This document shows positions 11,970 through 22,880 of a DNA stretch of 64,000 nt, piece by piece. Origin of the DNA: Papaver somniferum (Eukaryota > Streptophyta > Magnoliopsida > Ranunculales > Papaveraceae). Numbering within the stretch: position 1 is the stretch's first letter; every line of letters begins with the position of its first letter. The stretch spans positions 177,081,690 to 177,145,689 of the forward strand of contig NC_039362.1 of the NCBI RefSeq assembly GCF_003573695.1, given 5' to 3'. Under the pieces are notes generated by a model. That model ran no database searches, was not told the DNA's origin, and saw only the letters and a list, made by a program, of their open reading frames with translations. The translations under genes and the position numbers were made by a program.

Positions 11970-12480
11970 CAGCTCCCTAATGGAGGGTGCCGCCCTTATC
12001 TCCCCCTGGTTGCCCCTTCAAGGAGGCGTACTTCTACCATACAAGGTTAGCTCCTCCCATCCAGTCTTAACAACAACCAGTTGTTTTCGCAGCCTCTTAT
12101 CCCTTTTACCTATAGGGCTTATGGTTACGAGACTGCACCCTAAGTGGGGTTTTCTTCGGCCGAGTGCAGTATAAGCCAAGACTTGTCAAGAATGGCAAGG
12201 ACGCTTCAAACGCCCTCGGCACTCTTGACTCAACCGTGTACCTCGGCGCCTTGATCAGATCTGCACTCCTTGGGAGAGTCCTTATTACCTTAGTCGCCCA
12301 ACCTAAGTCATATGCTTAAGTTGAGAATCCAAGGTGCCTCTCCCGGATGGGCTTTATTGACCCCAAATCTCCATGACTCAGGTTCCGGTGGCGGTGTAGC
12401 CTTTCCCTGAGTCATGTAACAGGTACCCCCTAATATGACGTACTTTAGGTCTTACATTTGCCTCTTGCGAAATTTATTCG
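11970..12480. other. Conserved GC-richer noncoding block between the convergent genes of B
   Basis: It lies between the 3' ends of the antisense gene and gag-protease, which converge here. It is clearly related to 18470-18900 in element C: AGCTCCCTAAT, CCCCTTCAAGGAGG, CTCCTCCCATCC, CACCCTAAGTGGGGTTT (CACCCTAAG in both) and a GTCGGCGCCTTG-like motif (CCTCGGCGCCTTG in B) occur in the same order. No long open frame is shared between the two. It may be a structured RNA element, a terminator region or a control region; I cannot tell which. Confidence 0.6.
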
Positions 12481-12959
12481 CGAACTAGGGTGTACGCCAT
12501 AAAGGTTCGCCTCTTTCTCTTTTGTCATTCTTTCTGATTATTTTCTGTAAAATTCATTATCTCTGCGAGAGTCTCGCAATTCATAATATTGTATCTGAAT
12601 TTCGCAATCTCAATTTTGTTGTTCAATCAAATGTATTTTTGAGAATTTTACTTATTGCGAGATTATCGCAACAACTTAATCATTCATACATTTCTTGTTT
12701 TATTACTTTTGCCCTCCTCTGCTTCTTTATGATTTTCTGCTACTGCTTCCTTGGTAATGGTATGTTCATCCTTTTTATCTGAGCTAGCATTATTTTGTAA
12801 CATCTCTTCTCCTTTCTTTTCGATTGTATCCACCATCAACTTCTCACTTCTTTGTACATCCTTGATTTTGTCGCCAGTTTTCCTTCTTGTTTGCTCTTCC
12901 TTCGCAAGATTCTATCTCAGTTTCGTAACATTTCTTTCCTTCAACCCAATCTCCCTTTA

Positions 12960-15900
12960 TGATTCCTACACCATTGGGGTGAGGGAATTTGATGCATTGA
13001 TGGAAAGTTGAAGCTACACCTAGAATCCCATGTAGCCAAGGTCGACCAATTAATGCATTGTAGGGTGATTCTACATCAACACACAGAATGAGATTTCTGA
13101 AGATATTCCCTTCAATGGAATTTGCATAGTAACCTCCCCTTTAGGCTTGTTAGCAGTACCATTAAAACCATATATCTTATATGTTGATGGTATAAGATCA
13201 TCATCTCTTCCACCCATGGTTTTATAAGTATGATAAAATAAGATGTTCACAGAGCTTCCAGTATCGACTAGATTCTATTGATTGCCCATGAATCTTCAGC
13301 TTCATCATCCTCATCTTCTTTTGGTTTTGGATTAATTTCTAATTTTATTACCAATGGATTGTCATGCACCTCTTCTCCTTCGGGAATTCTTCTGCGGTAA
13401 AGAAATGATTGTTTCTGCCATTCCTCTAGTTGCGAAATTTTCGCAATATTCATAATTTCTTTCCATTATTATCTCTTGCGAACACTCTACTTAAAACATT
13501 ATCATGAAAATCTTCAATTGTCTTATATGAATGTACGATAGAGTGACAAATAGATTTTTTGCTTTTGCACCAACTTCTATGAAGAATGTTTCTTTCTTTT
13601 TCATCGTATTCACTTTGTGATGTTCTGGTGGTGGTGGTAATGGTTGAGATTGTGGATGCCCTACCAGAAAGTCGTTTAGTTTCCTTGATCTATCATTCTC
13701 AAAATAATCTCTTTATATTTCTGCAATCGTTTGTGGTATGTCCATGAAAATGATGATAAGAACAAAATTCATGACTTCTGTGATTTGGAGGTGGTTCCGT
13801 TCCCATGTTCCATGGTGTTGGTATATTTCCATCAAGATTATAGCTTCCCATATCTTCTCCACACTTGCATTTAGAGGTGGCATCTTGATTTCTTCCCATA
13901 CTACCTTGTGACCTCCTTGTCCTCTATTAAAGTTTGGTCTTTGACCTCCATAAGTTTCTTGCGGTTGATCGAGTCTTTGAATCTTGTTATTTCCTCCACG
14001 ACTGTAGAAATTTCTTTCTCTTTCATACTCTTCTTGATCTCGACTCCCATAGCTACCAACTTCTGCTGATTGTTACTGTCACCTTTTCTTGTTGTACTTG
14101 CGAAGTATTCGCCACTGTATTTATTAGCTTGGGTAATAAGCTTGCATTCGCTGTTTGTGAGCTGTTTCGCAACTGGATATGATTCCATTTCATTTTGTCT
14201 TTCCTCTAAAGCAATGTATTCTTCTTGAAGTTCTCGCAATTCAGTCATTGTAATCGTATTCTTGACTCTGAAAATTTGGACATACAACAGGTTTGTTGCA
14301 AACATAGCATTGATAAATGATAATATGAGATATCTCTCATCTACACGGCCAGCCATTTCGCTACACATAGTTTCCATCTTTTAGTCAAGTGTTTCAAACT
14401 TTCACCAATCCTTTGTTTTAATCCAAACACATCTTCTATACCAGGTCGTGAGGAATTATTACTTATATATGCTCCCAAGAATGTGGTCTGCAAATGATTG
14501 AAGGAGGTTATTGTGTTCTTTGGTAAACCTTCAAACCATTTTAACGCCTCCTGTTAAGCTGGATGCGAAATATTTGCACAATACCGCATCATGATTTTCC
14601 CATTGTAACATGCACCTCACATAAGCTTTAATGTGTTGAATTGCACAAGTTGTTCCATCAAAAATGCTGGTTAATGCGGGCAAATTGCATTTCGGTGGTA
14701 TTCCTCCTAATTGTACTTCCCTTGTAAATGGAGTTTTCGCAGCTTCTTCTATTGCTTCATCCAATTGTCTTCTACCTACTTCTCCTCTGTTATTTAGCAT
14801 TCCTCTCATTTCTTCTAATTCTTTCAAGATTTGTTTATTTACCCTGAATCTTGACCCATTGGTCTCTTTAATTTTGCTTCTCTTCTTCTGCGTTCACGTC
14901 TATCTTCTCTTGCGAAATTTTGTATCTCTTCTTCATTATCCTCATCTCGTCTTCTTCTGCGATTCTCTTCCTCATCCCTATCTTGAATTCGCAAGTGATG
15001 ATGTCGTTCATTTTCCACTCCATAATTTTGTTCATTTCTTATCAACTCAATTCGCTGTCTTTCAGCCATTCTCTTCACTCTATCATACTCCTCATTGAGA
15101 TTATCATTATTCCAGTTTTGTATACGCCTTCTTTCTCGGTTGTCATGATTGTTCTGGCGAATTGTCTCCTGAAGCTCTTGCTCTTCCATTTCCGCTCTCA
15201 ACTTTTCACGTTTGCAGAATAAACGTGCTTGTTCAGCATTATGTATTTCAATTTGTTCTTCAATTGTCTGTTGATTTCTTGGATTTTCTCTCACATGTAA
15301 AATTCTTCTTCCCTCCTCTTGATTTCCTTCGCCATCTTGGTTACTTTGTCTCTGAATTTTCCCGTTCTCTTGATTTCCTCTAATTTGCCTATCATCAAAA
15401 GTTTCATTTTGTAGAATGTAACGATCATCAATTCTTTCTCTATTTTCGCGATATACTTCATTAGGATTTGACATTTCTTCCTGAATATTGTTCCCAACAT
15501 TGATTGTAGGTGAATTTTGCCTCATTTCTCTTCTAGTTGATCTGGAATATGATTTTGTAATACTTCTCGATCTTCTATTCTGCAATCTGATATTCTCCAT
15601 CCTTAATTCATGATTTTGTCTTGTTAAATTTGCACGCTCTTCCGCCTCAGCTCTTCTTTCCTCATGTATTCTTCGTCTCCATGTTTCTAACGCTCCAATT
15701 TCTTCATCTCCATGAATTATTCCTTCATCTGCTTCTTGATTTCTCTCTTCTTGTCTGTAATTTCTATTTTGTTGTTCTTCTTCTATTTCTTCTGTTGAAT
15801 TTGATCGCCAAGTGTGTACGCTCACTCTGTCATAATTTGTATTCCTCTCTTGAACTAGTGTTTGTTGAATTGGTGATTGAATTATATTTTCTCTATTATT

Positions 15901-16005
15901 TCTCCTTCTAGTAGATTATCCCATTTCACTTATTTCTCTTCCAGCAATTCTTTTGCTTCTTCTAATAATAGTTGGTTTTTCAGATGTATTTCTTCTTCTA
16001 GCCAT
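12960..16005 (-). pseudogene. gag-protease of element B, broken
   Basis: The start is ATG at 16005 (MARRRNTSEK). The N-terminal third is very rich in Arg, Glu and Gln (best block 14839-15825). A stop sits near 15920. The gag core is at 14531-14827 and 13901-14377 (FDGTTCAIQH, EMAGRVDERY), with frameshifts between. A CX2HX4HX4C motif (CSYHHFHGHTTNDC) is in 13699-13899. The protease active site region is near 13247-13268 but out of frame with its surroundings. The tail runs to about 12960. The role is as for other gag-protease regions: particle formation and processing. It converges on the antisense gene and has no polymerase downstream. Confidence 0.8.
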
Positions 16006-16127
16006 TTCTTCAATGCTAACAGTGTTTCAAGAAATTATTAAAAATTATTAATCAACTACTTTAAATTTTCACAAATCTCAATGTTAATCTTCGATTTTTT
16101 CTAGAATAGTCTTTAATCTTCAATCGT

Positions 16128-16145
16128 CCCTGTTTCTAGCGCCAT
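16128..16145 (-). promoter_or_regulatory. Candidate primer-binding site of element B
   Basis: On the minus strand, 2 bases after the 5' LTR, the sequence reads TGGCGCTAGAAACAGGG. TGG matches the CCA end of a tRNA. Element C has TGGCGTCCAGAAACAGGG at the same place. I cannot assign the tRNA. Confidence 0.6.
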
Positions 16146-16147
16146 TA

Positions 16148-16605
16148 TGTAGTTGCAGGAAATCGTACAATACACCCCTCGTATGATTTTATCATTGATC
16201 AGCCTATTTTTAGGTTTACACTCTTAATTTTATTGATTAATTTCTGAATATTCTTACAAGGAAAATAAAGAAATCAAGAATGATCTCTGCTCTCAACTTT
16301 CTCTCGCCTATTTACTTATCTCTCATTCAAAAAAGATCTCTCTCTCCTTTACAACTCGAATGACTATTTATAAGGAAAATCATAGTGGATGACAGCTAAT
16401 CTGTCCTTTATTTTCGGATATTATTAGCGATATTCTCGCAACCTTATAAATGTTAACTTCGCAAGATCTCTAATTTTCGCAAGACTATCACATCTTTCCC
16501 ATGATATTTGCTGACGTTGTTTTCTGAAACTGTTCTGCGACGCTATTGTTCAATTCCATTGATAATTTCGCTGAGACACAATTGTTGCGAGAATCTGATC
16601 CTACA
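16148..16605 (-). repeat. 5' LTR of element B (458 bp)
   Basis: It pairs with 7805-8262, has the same length and ends, and is followed by the ACAAC target duplication at 16606-16610. Confidence 0.92.
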
Positions 16606-16610
16606 ACAAC

Positions 16611-17610
16611 CTGCGCCTTAGGTCAGAGCTTCAACGGGTCTCTAATTCCCTTACTACTTCGCGGAACCTCCATTCTTCGTCGATATCCAACTATGAGAAA
16701 CTAGAAGAAGATTATGATCGAGTGATCAAAAGCAAAACCGAGCTCGCAGCTATTCTTTGTAAGTCTCGGAGCACTGTGGACGGTCTAAACGAGAAGATTG
16801 ATTTTTTGAAGAAAAAGGTGGAACTCTTGCAAGATAAGTTAGCCACTTCTTCTCGTCCAAAGCCTGCGAAATCCTCTCATCCAATCAAGCCTGCAAGTCT
16901 TCGCAGAAAAGGCGCTCTTTCCATTCAGTCTGACAAGAGCACTTTGAAATCCCCTCATGGTGAAGGTTGGGATAGAATGTATCATGAGTTATGCGTTCAA
17001 CTTGAAGAGTCCAACTTCGAAGTCGCCAAGCTCGATCATCTATACTTTGATGTTCAGAGTACTTTAAATACTATTATCCTTCAGGCGGAAGGTAGTTTTT
17101 AGGTGTATTATTATCTTGTTTGACCCGGCTTACTTCCTTGTTTCTAATGTAGTTTCTCTTGTCTTCGCAGAATCGGATGAGCGTTATAAGAGTCAGGTCC
17201 TTCGTATCACCAGGGAGAGAGATGAAGCTCGTGGTGACGTTTCTCGTCTTAATGAGGAGGTTGAGAACTTAAATAATAATATGGACGAGATCATCGATTC
17301 TTCCAAGAAGGTATCCAATACGACCCGCAAGAACACGCAGAGCTATGTGGTTTCACTCTTTAATGAATACTGCGTTGAACATGGCATTCCTCCTCCTTCT
17401 TTCCCTTTGAAGGTTTTTTCTGATGATGAGAAGCCTCAATATGAAGTTGTTGATCCTACCAACAAGGAAGCGTCTCTTTATGACGACGAGGAACCAAAGG
17501 ATGGTACCGCGAAGGACAACGACGAGTCCAAGGGAGCTTCTACTAGTCTCACCGGGGCAGGCGGCGAGATTCTTGAGACAACCACCATTGATAGTGCCAT
17601 TCCTCAGTAG
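16611..17610 (+). pseudogene. Antisense gene of element C, 3' part
   Basis: It continues the exon cut by element B, in the same frame as the part that ends at 7804. It codes for a long coiled coil (DFLKKKVELLQDKL) and a basic Ser/Lys/Pro-rich stretch. An intron (about 17092-17170, donor GAAG|GTAGTT, acceptor CTTCGCAG|AATCG) keeps the frame. The final exon (17171-17610) has a second coiled coil (RDEARGDVSRLNEEVENL), a conserved EYCVEHGIPPPSF block that matches CDDHNIPHSDYP in B, and an acidic tail (YDDEEPKDGTAKDNDE) before TAG. Without element B this half would be an intact open frame. Confidence 0.75.
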
Positions 17611-18469
17611 CAGCTTTAGTTTTGTCTTCTCTCGTCTCAGATTAGTGTTTTATAACTAGTTCTTTTATGGGCGCTCCCAAGCTTGGGGGGCAAACACTTT
17701 ATTTTGGGAATCATCACATTTTATGATATTATGATTTTGTTTTATCAAGCGTATGTTTATTTGATTTCCACCATTTGTCTCAAGTATATACTGACCATGG
17801 AAACTCTCAAAAGAATAGTGAAGCCTTTAAGTATATATTTGCCTTTTATTCTTGTGCGAGTTTTCATCTTCGTTTTTTCCTTCACCTTTCAAATCACCCT
17901 CAGTTCCGGCTTTCTTTCTTCACTCATTCATGTTGCCTTTTGCTTTTCGGCGAGAGTAAGAATGCTAATTTAAAAGAGTGATGAGAATCGGTTGCTAAAG
18001 TATGCGCCTGATCTTAGTTTTTTACCTCAGGTTCCTTCTTGACATGTATGTAGCGTTAGATTGTATCTTAAGCGCTTTGTAATTTGGTGCGGATAATGCC
18101 AAAAAAACAAAAAATATAAAAGTATATACTTGCCTCTTGTTCTTGTTGGGATTATCCGATCAAGACGAGATGGTTCTCAGAATGCTCTTTATAACTTTGT
18201 TGTTTTAGTAGCTGTGTCTATTTCTTGCTTATCTCCTTGGTTTCCTTTTTTATGAGGTCTTAATGCGCCTCCTAATTAAGGTCTTATTGCGCATCACCCT
18301 GTTTTTAAGGGTATTAATTCAGCGAAGTTTTAGGCGCTTGTTATTTTTGAGAATAGCAATCCATCAACCTCGCCTTAACATCTTTGTTAAGTTTTCTTTT
18401 CGCGGCAATATGACAGTCCTATCTATTCCCATGAATAGCAGACCCATGAGATTGCCGTCTTTTTTGGTC
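17611..18469. other. AT-rich spacer of element C after the antisense gene
   Basis: No gene seen. It probably holds the 3' end of the antisense transcript. A GGCGCTCCCAAGCTTGGGGGGC palindrome-like stretch near 17668-17690 could act in RNA processing, but this is speculation. The part from about 18250 is related to the 151-bp repeat unit of B. Confidence 0.4.
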
Positions 18470-18900
18470 ACACAGCTCCCTAATCTGGAGGGTTCCATCC
18501 CTTTATATTCCCCCTGAGTTCCCCTTCAAGGAGGTTAACCCTAACATGCATGTTGGTCTCCTCCCATCCGGTTATTACGACATTCAGTTGCTTTCGTGAC
18601 TTCTTATCTTGTTCGCCGATAAGGCTCATAGTTACGAAGTCACACCCTAAGTGGGGTTTCTTTGGGATCGAGTGCATCGTAGCCAAGACTTTGCAGATGG
18701 ACATGGCCGGTAACGCTCCAGACGTCCCATGCACCCGCATCTCAACCGAATACGTCGGCGCCTTGGTCATATTTATGCACCCCTTACCGAAGGCCATCAT
18801 AAAAGGGACCCTCAGCAGATATGTCTTATCATTTCCCCTAGATTTTTGCCTAGGAATTGTCCACGACATGCGTTAGGTCTTTGACTCTTGCATTTTCATG
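18470..18900. other. Conserved GC-richer noncoding block of element C
   Basis: The counterpart of 11970-12480 in B, at the same place between two convergent genes. Shared islands in the same order: AGCTCCCTAATC, CCCCTTCAAGGAGGTTA, CTCCTCCCATCCGG, CACCCTAAGTGGGGTTTC, GTCGGCGCCTTGG. The chance open frames here do not agree with those in B, so noncoding conservation is more likely. Confidence 0.6.
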
Positions 18901-19169
18901 CGAACTAGGGTGCATGTCGTGGGTTCCCATCCTTCCTAGAAGAAGGTTTTAAGTTTCCCTAGAAACTGTTTATTTCATATTCGTTATTTGCCTCCTAATC
19001 TTGAGGTCTTACTGTCTTTGGTTACTCGGAGAATATTTGATTCATCAAAATTTCATCAAATTTATATTGCTATGCTTTTGAAAATTGAGTACATCGATCA
19101 TAACATCTTCATCTTCAAAATAAAGTGAATACATTTATCTTATCTCGCTGCACCTTTCCTTCATTCGTA

Positions 19170-22100
19170 CTTCATTTCTTATCTTGAATAGTGCGGAGAA
19201 TAACGACTGTCCAGTTGATAAAGCATAGATGAATGATCGCACCAACTCCTTTTATAAGATCATTCCCTTTAATTCTTTGCATACTGCTTCCCATCTCGCG
19301 GCGAGACTTCGCAAGCTCTAATTCTCTTTTTTCCTTAATGAGAATAGCGCTGCTATCTCTGGCTTGCACGGTTCATTCCTTGAGCATTTGTTTACCATTT
19401 TCCAACCACTTTCTCTCCTTTCCTTGGGGATATTTTTTTTTCCTTGAGTAACTGCTATCGATTGTTGCATTCGATATTCCTTTCTCTGAATTCTCTTCTG
19501 CTGCTTGCTATGGCCTTCTTCAAATATTCTCGCTCCTTTTGCTCACCTCGCCCCACGCCTTCTCGTTTTTGCACATAATGTCTTTCTTTAGTTCATGCTT
19601 CTCTCACAACATATATCTCCCCCTGCATACTACTCTAAGCTTGCTTCCTTTTCAAATGATTATTTATGATAATCAGCTTTTCGTTTTTCCTTTCTAACCT
19701 TATTCATTCCCTGACCAGATCCTTTTTCCTTCGCCTCTCCTGGTAAAGTTCCTCCTTTAATCGGGCCATCTCCTCCTCTTCGCGACTTTCTTTCAATTTA
19801 CTCTGTGAATTTTGCATTTCAACGCTTTCCTCTGCCTCTTGTCCCTGTGCCTTTTTGCTTCTTGACCGGTTCACCTTCCCTCCTTATCGTGGAGTTTGTT
19901 TCTCCTTTGTCGTGGGAGTTTACTTTTTATTCCTTGTCATCTCGTTTCCTTCAGCCACCTTCCCCTTCTCGGCCTTTCCACCTTGTTTTAGATTGACCTG
20001 GCCTCCTTCAACTGGAGTTGCGTCATTATCTTCCTCGATATGAGTTTTTGCTTCATTGGTTTCCTCCTCATCCTCCTGCGTTCCATTCAGTTCTTTGCTA
20101 GATTCTATCGTAAATACCATCAATTGTTCGGCTCTTCTTTCTTCGCTGGATTTCTTCCTTTTTGTTCCATCTTCTTTCTTAACTTCTCCTCGTAGTTATG
20201 CATGTCTTTTGTTATACAGTCTTTTGCATCTCTCAGATCTCCTCTTATCTCGCCGATTCCACTTGGCATTGGGAACCGTATCGCCAGGTGATATGTTGAC
20301 GTGACTCCTTTTATTCCGTGTATCCAAGGCCGCCCTATGAGAGCATTGTAGGGAGAATCAACATCTACGACACATACTGTGACCTTCGTCTCTAGTTCTC
20401 CATCGAAAATCTTCACGGTCAGTTCCCCTTTCGGCTTGGACGCTACCCCATTGAACCCATATATGTTATATGTAGAAGGTATAAGATCCTAGTCCTTGTA
20501 TCCCATGGTCCTGAAGGTATGGTAAAAGAGGATATCGACTGAACTCCCAGTATCAACTAAGATTCTGTCTATTGCCCAAATTTTCCTTTTCTCAGCTTGC
20601 TCTTCTTCCTATCTGGAATATTTTCCCCATCAGGTGCATCCTTCGCCGAGAAGGTTATCTCCCTCTTTTGCCATTCCTCTAATGGCTCTTTCGTCATGAC
20701 GCTGAATATTTCATTTCCCTCGAAATCCCTTTTGTGAACCCTTTTAAGCACATTGTCATGAAAGTCTTGGAGACTTTTTGCCGCATGAATTATCAAATTA
20801 CAGTTTAATTGTTATTTTCCTCGGTCTATCTCGATCCGGTATATTGGTTGATTCTCACGAGGTGGCGGTGGCGGCACATAGCTCTCTAGGAAGCGATGAT
20901 ACTTACAGAACGTTCCTGCAATCACCTGTTTGGTGCCCATGGAAGCGATGATACTTACAGAATTCATGACTTAGAAATCCTGGTGGAGGCTCTCTTCCGA
21001 AATTTGGTGGGGGCGGGATTTCCTCCGTTAGCACTATTGCCTCCCACACTTTTTCCACAGTTGTGTTAAATCGTGGGAGTTTCACATCTTCGAAGATTGG
21101 TCAATTGGGCCTCCTTTCCCCGTATCTGGATCCATGATTATTCCTAGGTTGGTATCCCATATTGTAGCTTCGTGGCTCATGAATTCTTTGTTTTGATTGC
21201 TCATACCTTTGTTGATCAATCCACCGCTGATCTCCACTCGATACGGCTACAAGCTTTGCTGGGACTGGAACTGTTGGCTTTCCCTTTCCTCGTCTGGGTT
21301 CATCCTCTACTGCGTGCACCGTCCTTGGTAATAGCATAAAATTCCCTTCTTTCGCTGGGGCCAATGTCATTTCGCTGACTTGCCTCTACTTTTCCTCCAA
21401 TGCTATGTATTCCTCCTGGCACTCCCTCAGCTCATTCATCGTTATCGAGTTTCGAATAATGAATATTTGTGTGTACAGCAGGTCCGTTGGGATCAAAGCA
21501 TTCACGAAGGATAAGATGAAGTTTCGTTCATCAACTCTCCCTGCTAACTCGCTACACAATGTTCTCCATCTCGTGACCAACCCTTGCAAGCTTTTCGTTG
21601 GCCTTCTCCTCAGGTTGAACATAGTCTCTATCCCTGGCTTGAACAAGTTGTTGCTTATATACGTCGTCAAGAATATCTTCTGCAAATATTTGAATGATGA
21701 TATTGACTTTTCCGGAAGTCCATCAAACCAGGCTAATGCCTCCCCTGCTAAGGTCGCAGGGAAATATCGACAAAGTACTGCGTCGTTTCGTCCCCATTGC
21801 ATCAGCGAAAGGGTATATTGCTTCAAGTGTTGCACTGAACTTTCCGATCCACTGAATATGCTTGCAAGTGTTGGTAACACGCATTTCTCCGGGATGTCCG
21901 CATGCATGATCTCATAGGTGAATGGCGACTTATCTGCTTCCTCTATCGCTTTTGCTAACTGCACTCTTCCACCTCTTCGTGAGTTATTTATTAAATCCCT
22001 CATGTCTCTCAGCTCGTTTAGAACTTCTTGGAAGTTTCCTCCATACTCCTCATGGTGACGGCCTCTCATCACGCTAAGCCTCCCTTCGCCTGGTTGTCGT

Positions 22101-22738
22101 CTTTGCTCCTCATCTCGGATAAGGTTCGCCTGCCATTGCAGTTCGTCCTCCTGCCTCTGTTCCTCCTCATGTCTCCGCCTCTGATCTTCCTATTGTGATA
22201 TCTCTAGTGCTCTTCTCAAGTCTCTTTCTTCGTCGGCATCCATTCGTCGTCTTCTTCTTCGTCCTCCTCCATCTTCCTCGTGGTCATATCTATTTCGCCC
22301 TAGTTCATCTTCCTCCGAAGATACAGTGTTTCCTTCCGAATATATGGCATTCATCTCCACGTTTTCGTTAAGTTGTCGGTTTTGTTGCCTCAACCTAGCA
22401 TTATTCCTTACCAACTGCAGCTTCTGTTTCGCCAAGTCCCGGTCTCGTTCTCGTTCACGGTGAAGCGTCTCCCTTAAATGGTCCAACGTCATGTTTTCTT
22501 CTCCGATATTCTCTTCCATCTCCTCGCGAGTCATCTCCTCCTCGAAAACGGTGTTTGTATCGGATGTGTGCACCGAACCTTCCCTGAGGCCATCTTCTTC
22601 CGTCTGCCGCTGGTTCTCTTCTCGTCTGTCTCCCACAGCTGATGTTCCGACCCGTTCCATCCTTCCCCTCTTATCTGCCAATCATTTGATTTTCCTTATT
22701 GCTATCACATGCGCTGCTCGACCTGATGTTCTAGCCAT
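19170..22738 (-). pseudogene. gag-protease of element C, broken
   Basis: The ATG is at 22738 (MARTSGRAAH), with a stop about 18 codons in; the main charged N-terminal block is 22190-22681. The gag core is 21386-22072 (AWFDGLPEKS, FLTTYISNNL, VTRWRTLCSE), the best-preserved gag core in the window. A CX2HX4HX4C motif (CKYHRFHGHQTGDC) is in 20903-21085. The protease active site (DTGSS) is at about 20537-20554, followed by the ALIGRPW motif in 20120-20416. Downstream (19170-20123) a Lys/Glu-rich, coiled-coil-like tail with stops continues. The role is packaging and processing of element RNA. No polymerase follows. Confidence 0.85.
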
Positions 22739-22859
22739 CAACCTATCCTTATTTCAATATCAACTGAACTTTTTCCAACCCTAATTATTTATATCTCCCA
22801 TTTTCACAACCTCGACTTTCTTCTAACTCTTAGATGAGGATTGACCCCCAATCTAAGAT

Positions 22860-22877
22860 CCCTGTTTCTGGACGCCA
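22860..22877 (-). promoter_or_regulatory. Candidate primer-binding site of element C
   Basis: On the minus strand, 3 bases after the 5' LTR: TGGCGTCCAGAAACAGGG. It is nearly the same as in element B although the LTRs are unrelated. Confidence 0.6.
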
Positions 22878-22880
22878 AAA

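Larger units (their letters stand above)
7805..16605 (-). mobile_element. LTR retroelement B, nested in C
   Basis: It has two 458-bp LTRs (7805-8262 and 16148-16605) that differ at roughly 18 positions by eye, near 4%. The target duplication ACAAC (7800-7804 and 16606-16610) is perfect. Sense direction is minus: primer-binding region next to the right LTR, gag-protease at about 16005-12960, polypurine tract next to the left LTR (minus strand GAGAAGAGGCAAGA, 8263-8276). The antisense gene is on the + strand at 8634-11287. There is no reverse transcriptase or integrase. It was inserted in an exon of C's antisense gene, so it is younger than C. Confidence 0.92.

Noticed and set aside
14664..15911. 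Plus-strand hydrophobic frames (Leu/Phe/Ser-rich) opposite gag of B
   Set aside because: They are the reverse strand of the Arg/Glu-rich gag; the apparent membrane segments are an artefact of strand.
17668..17692. CCCAAGCTTGGGG palindrome as a terminator hairpin
   Set aside because: Bacterial-type terminators do not apply in a plant nuclear context; kept only as a remark.
18480..18876. Overlapping frames on both strands (129 and 108 codons) in the spacer of element C
   Set aside because: They fall in the conserved GC-richer block, but the related block in B has no matching frames.
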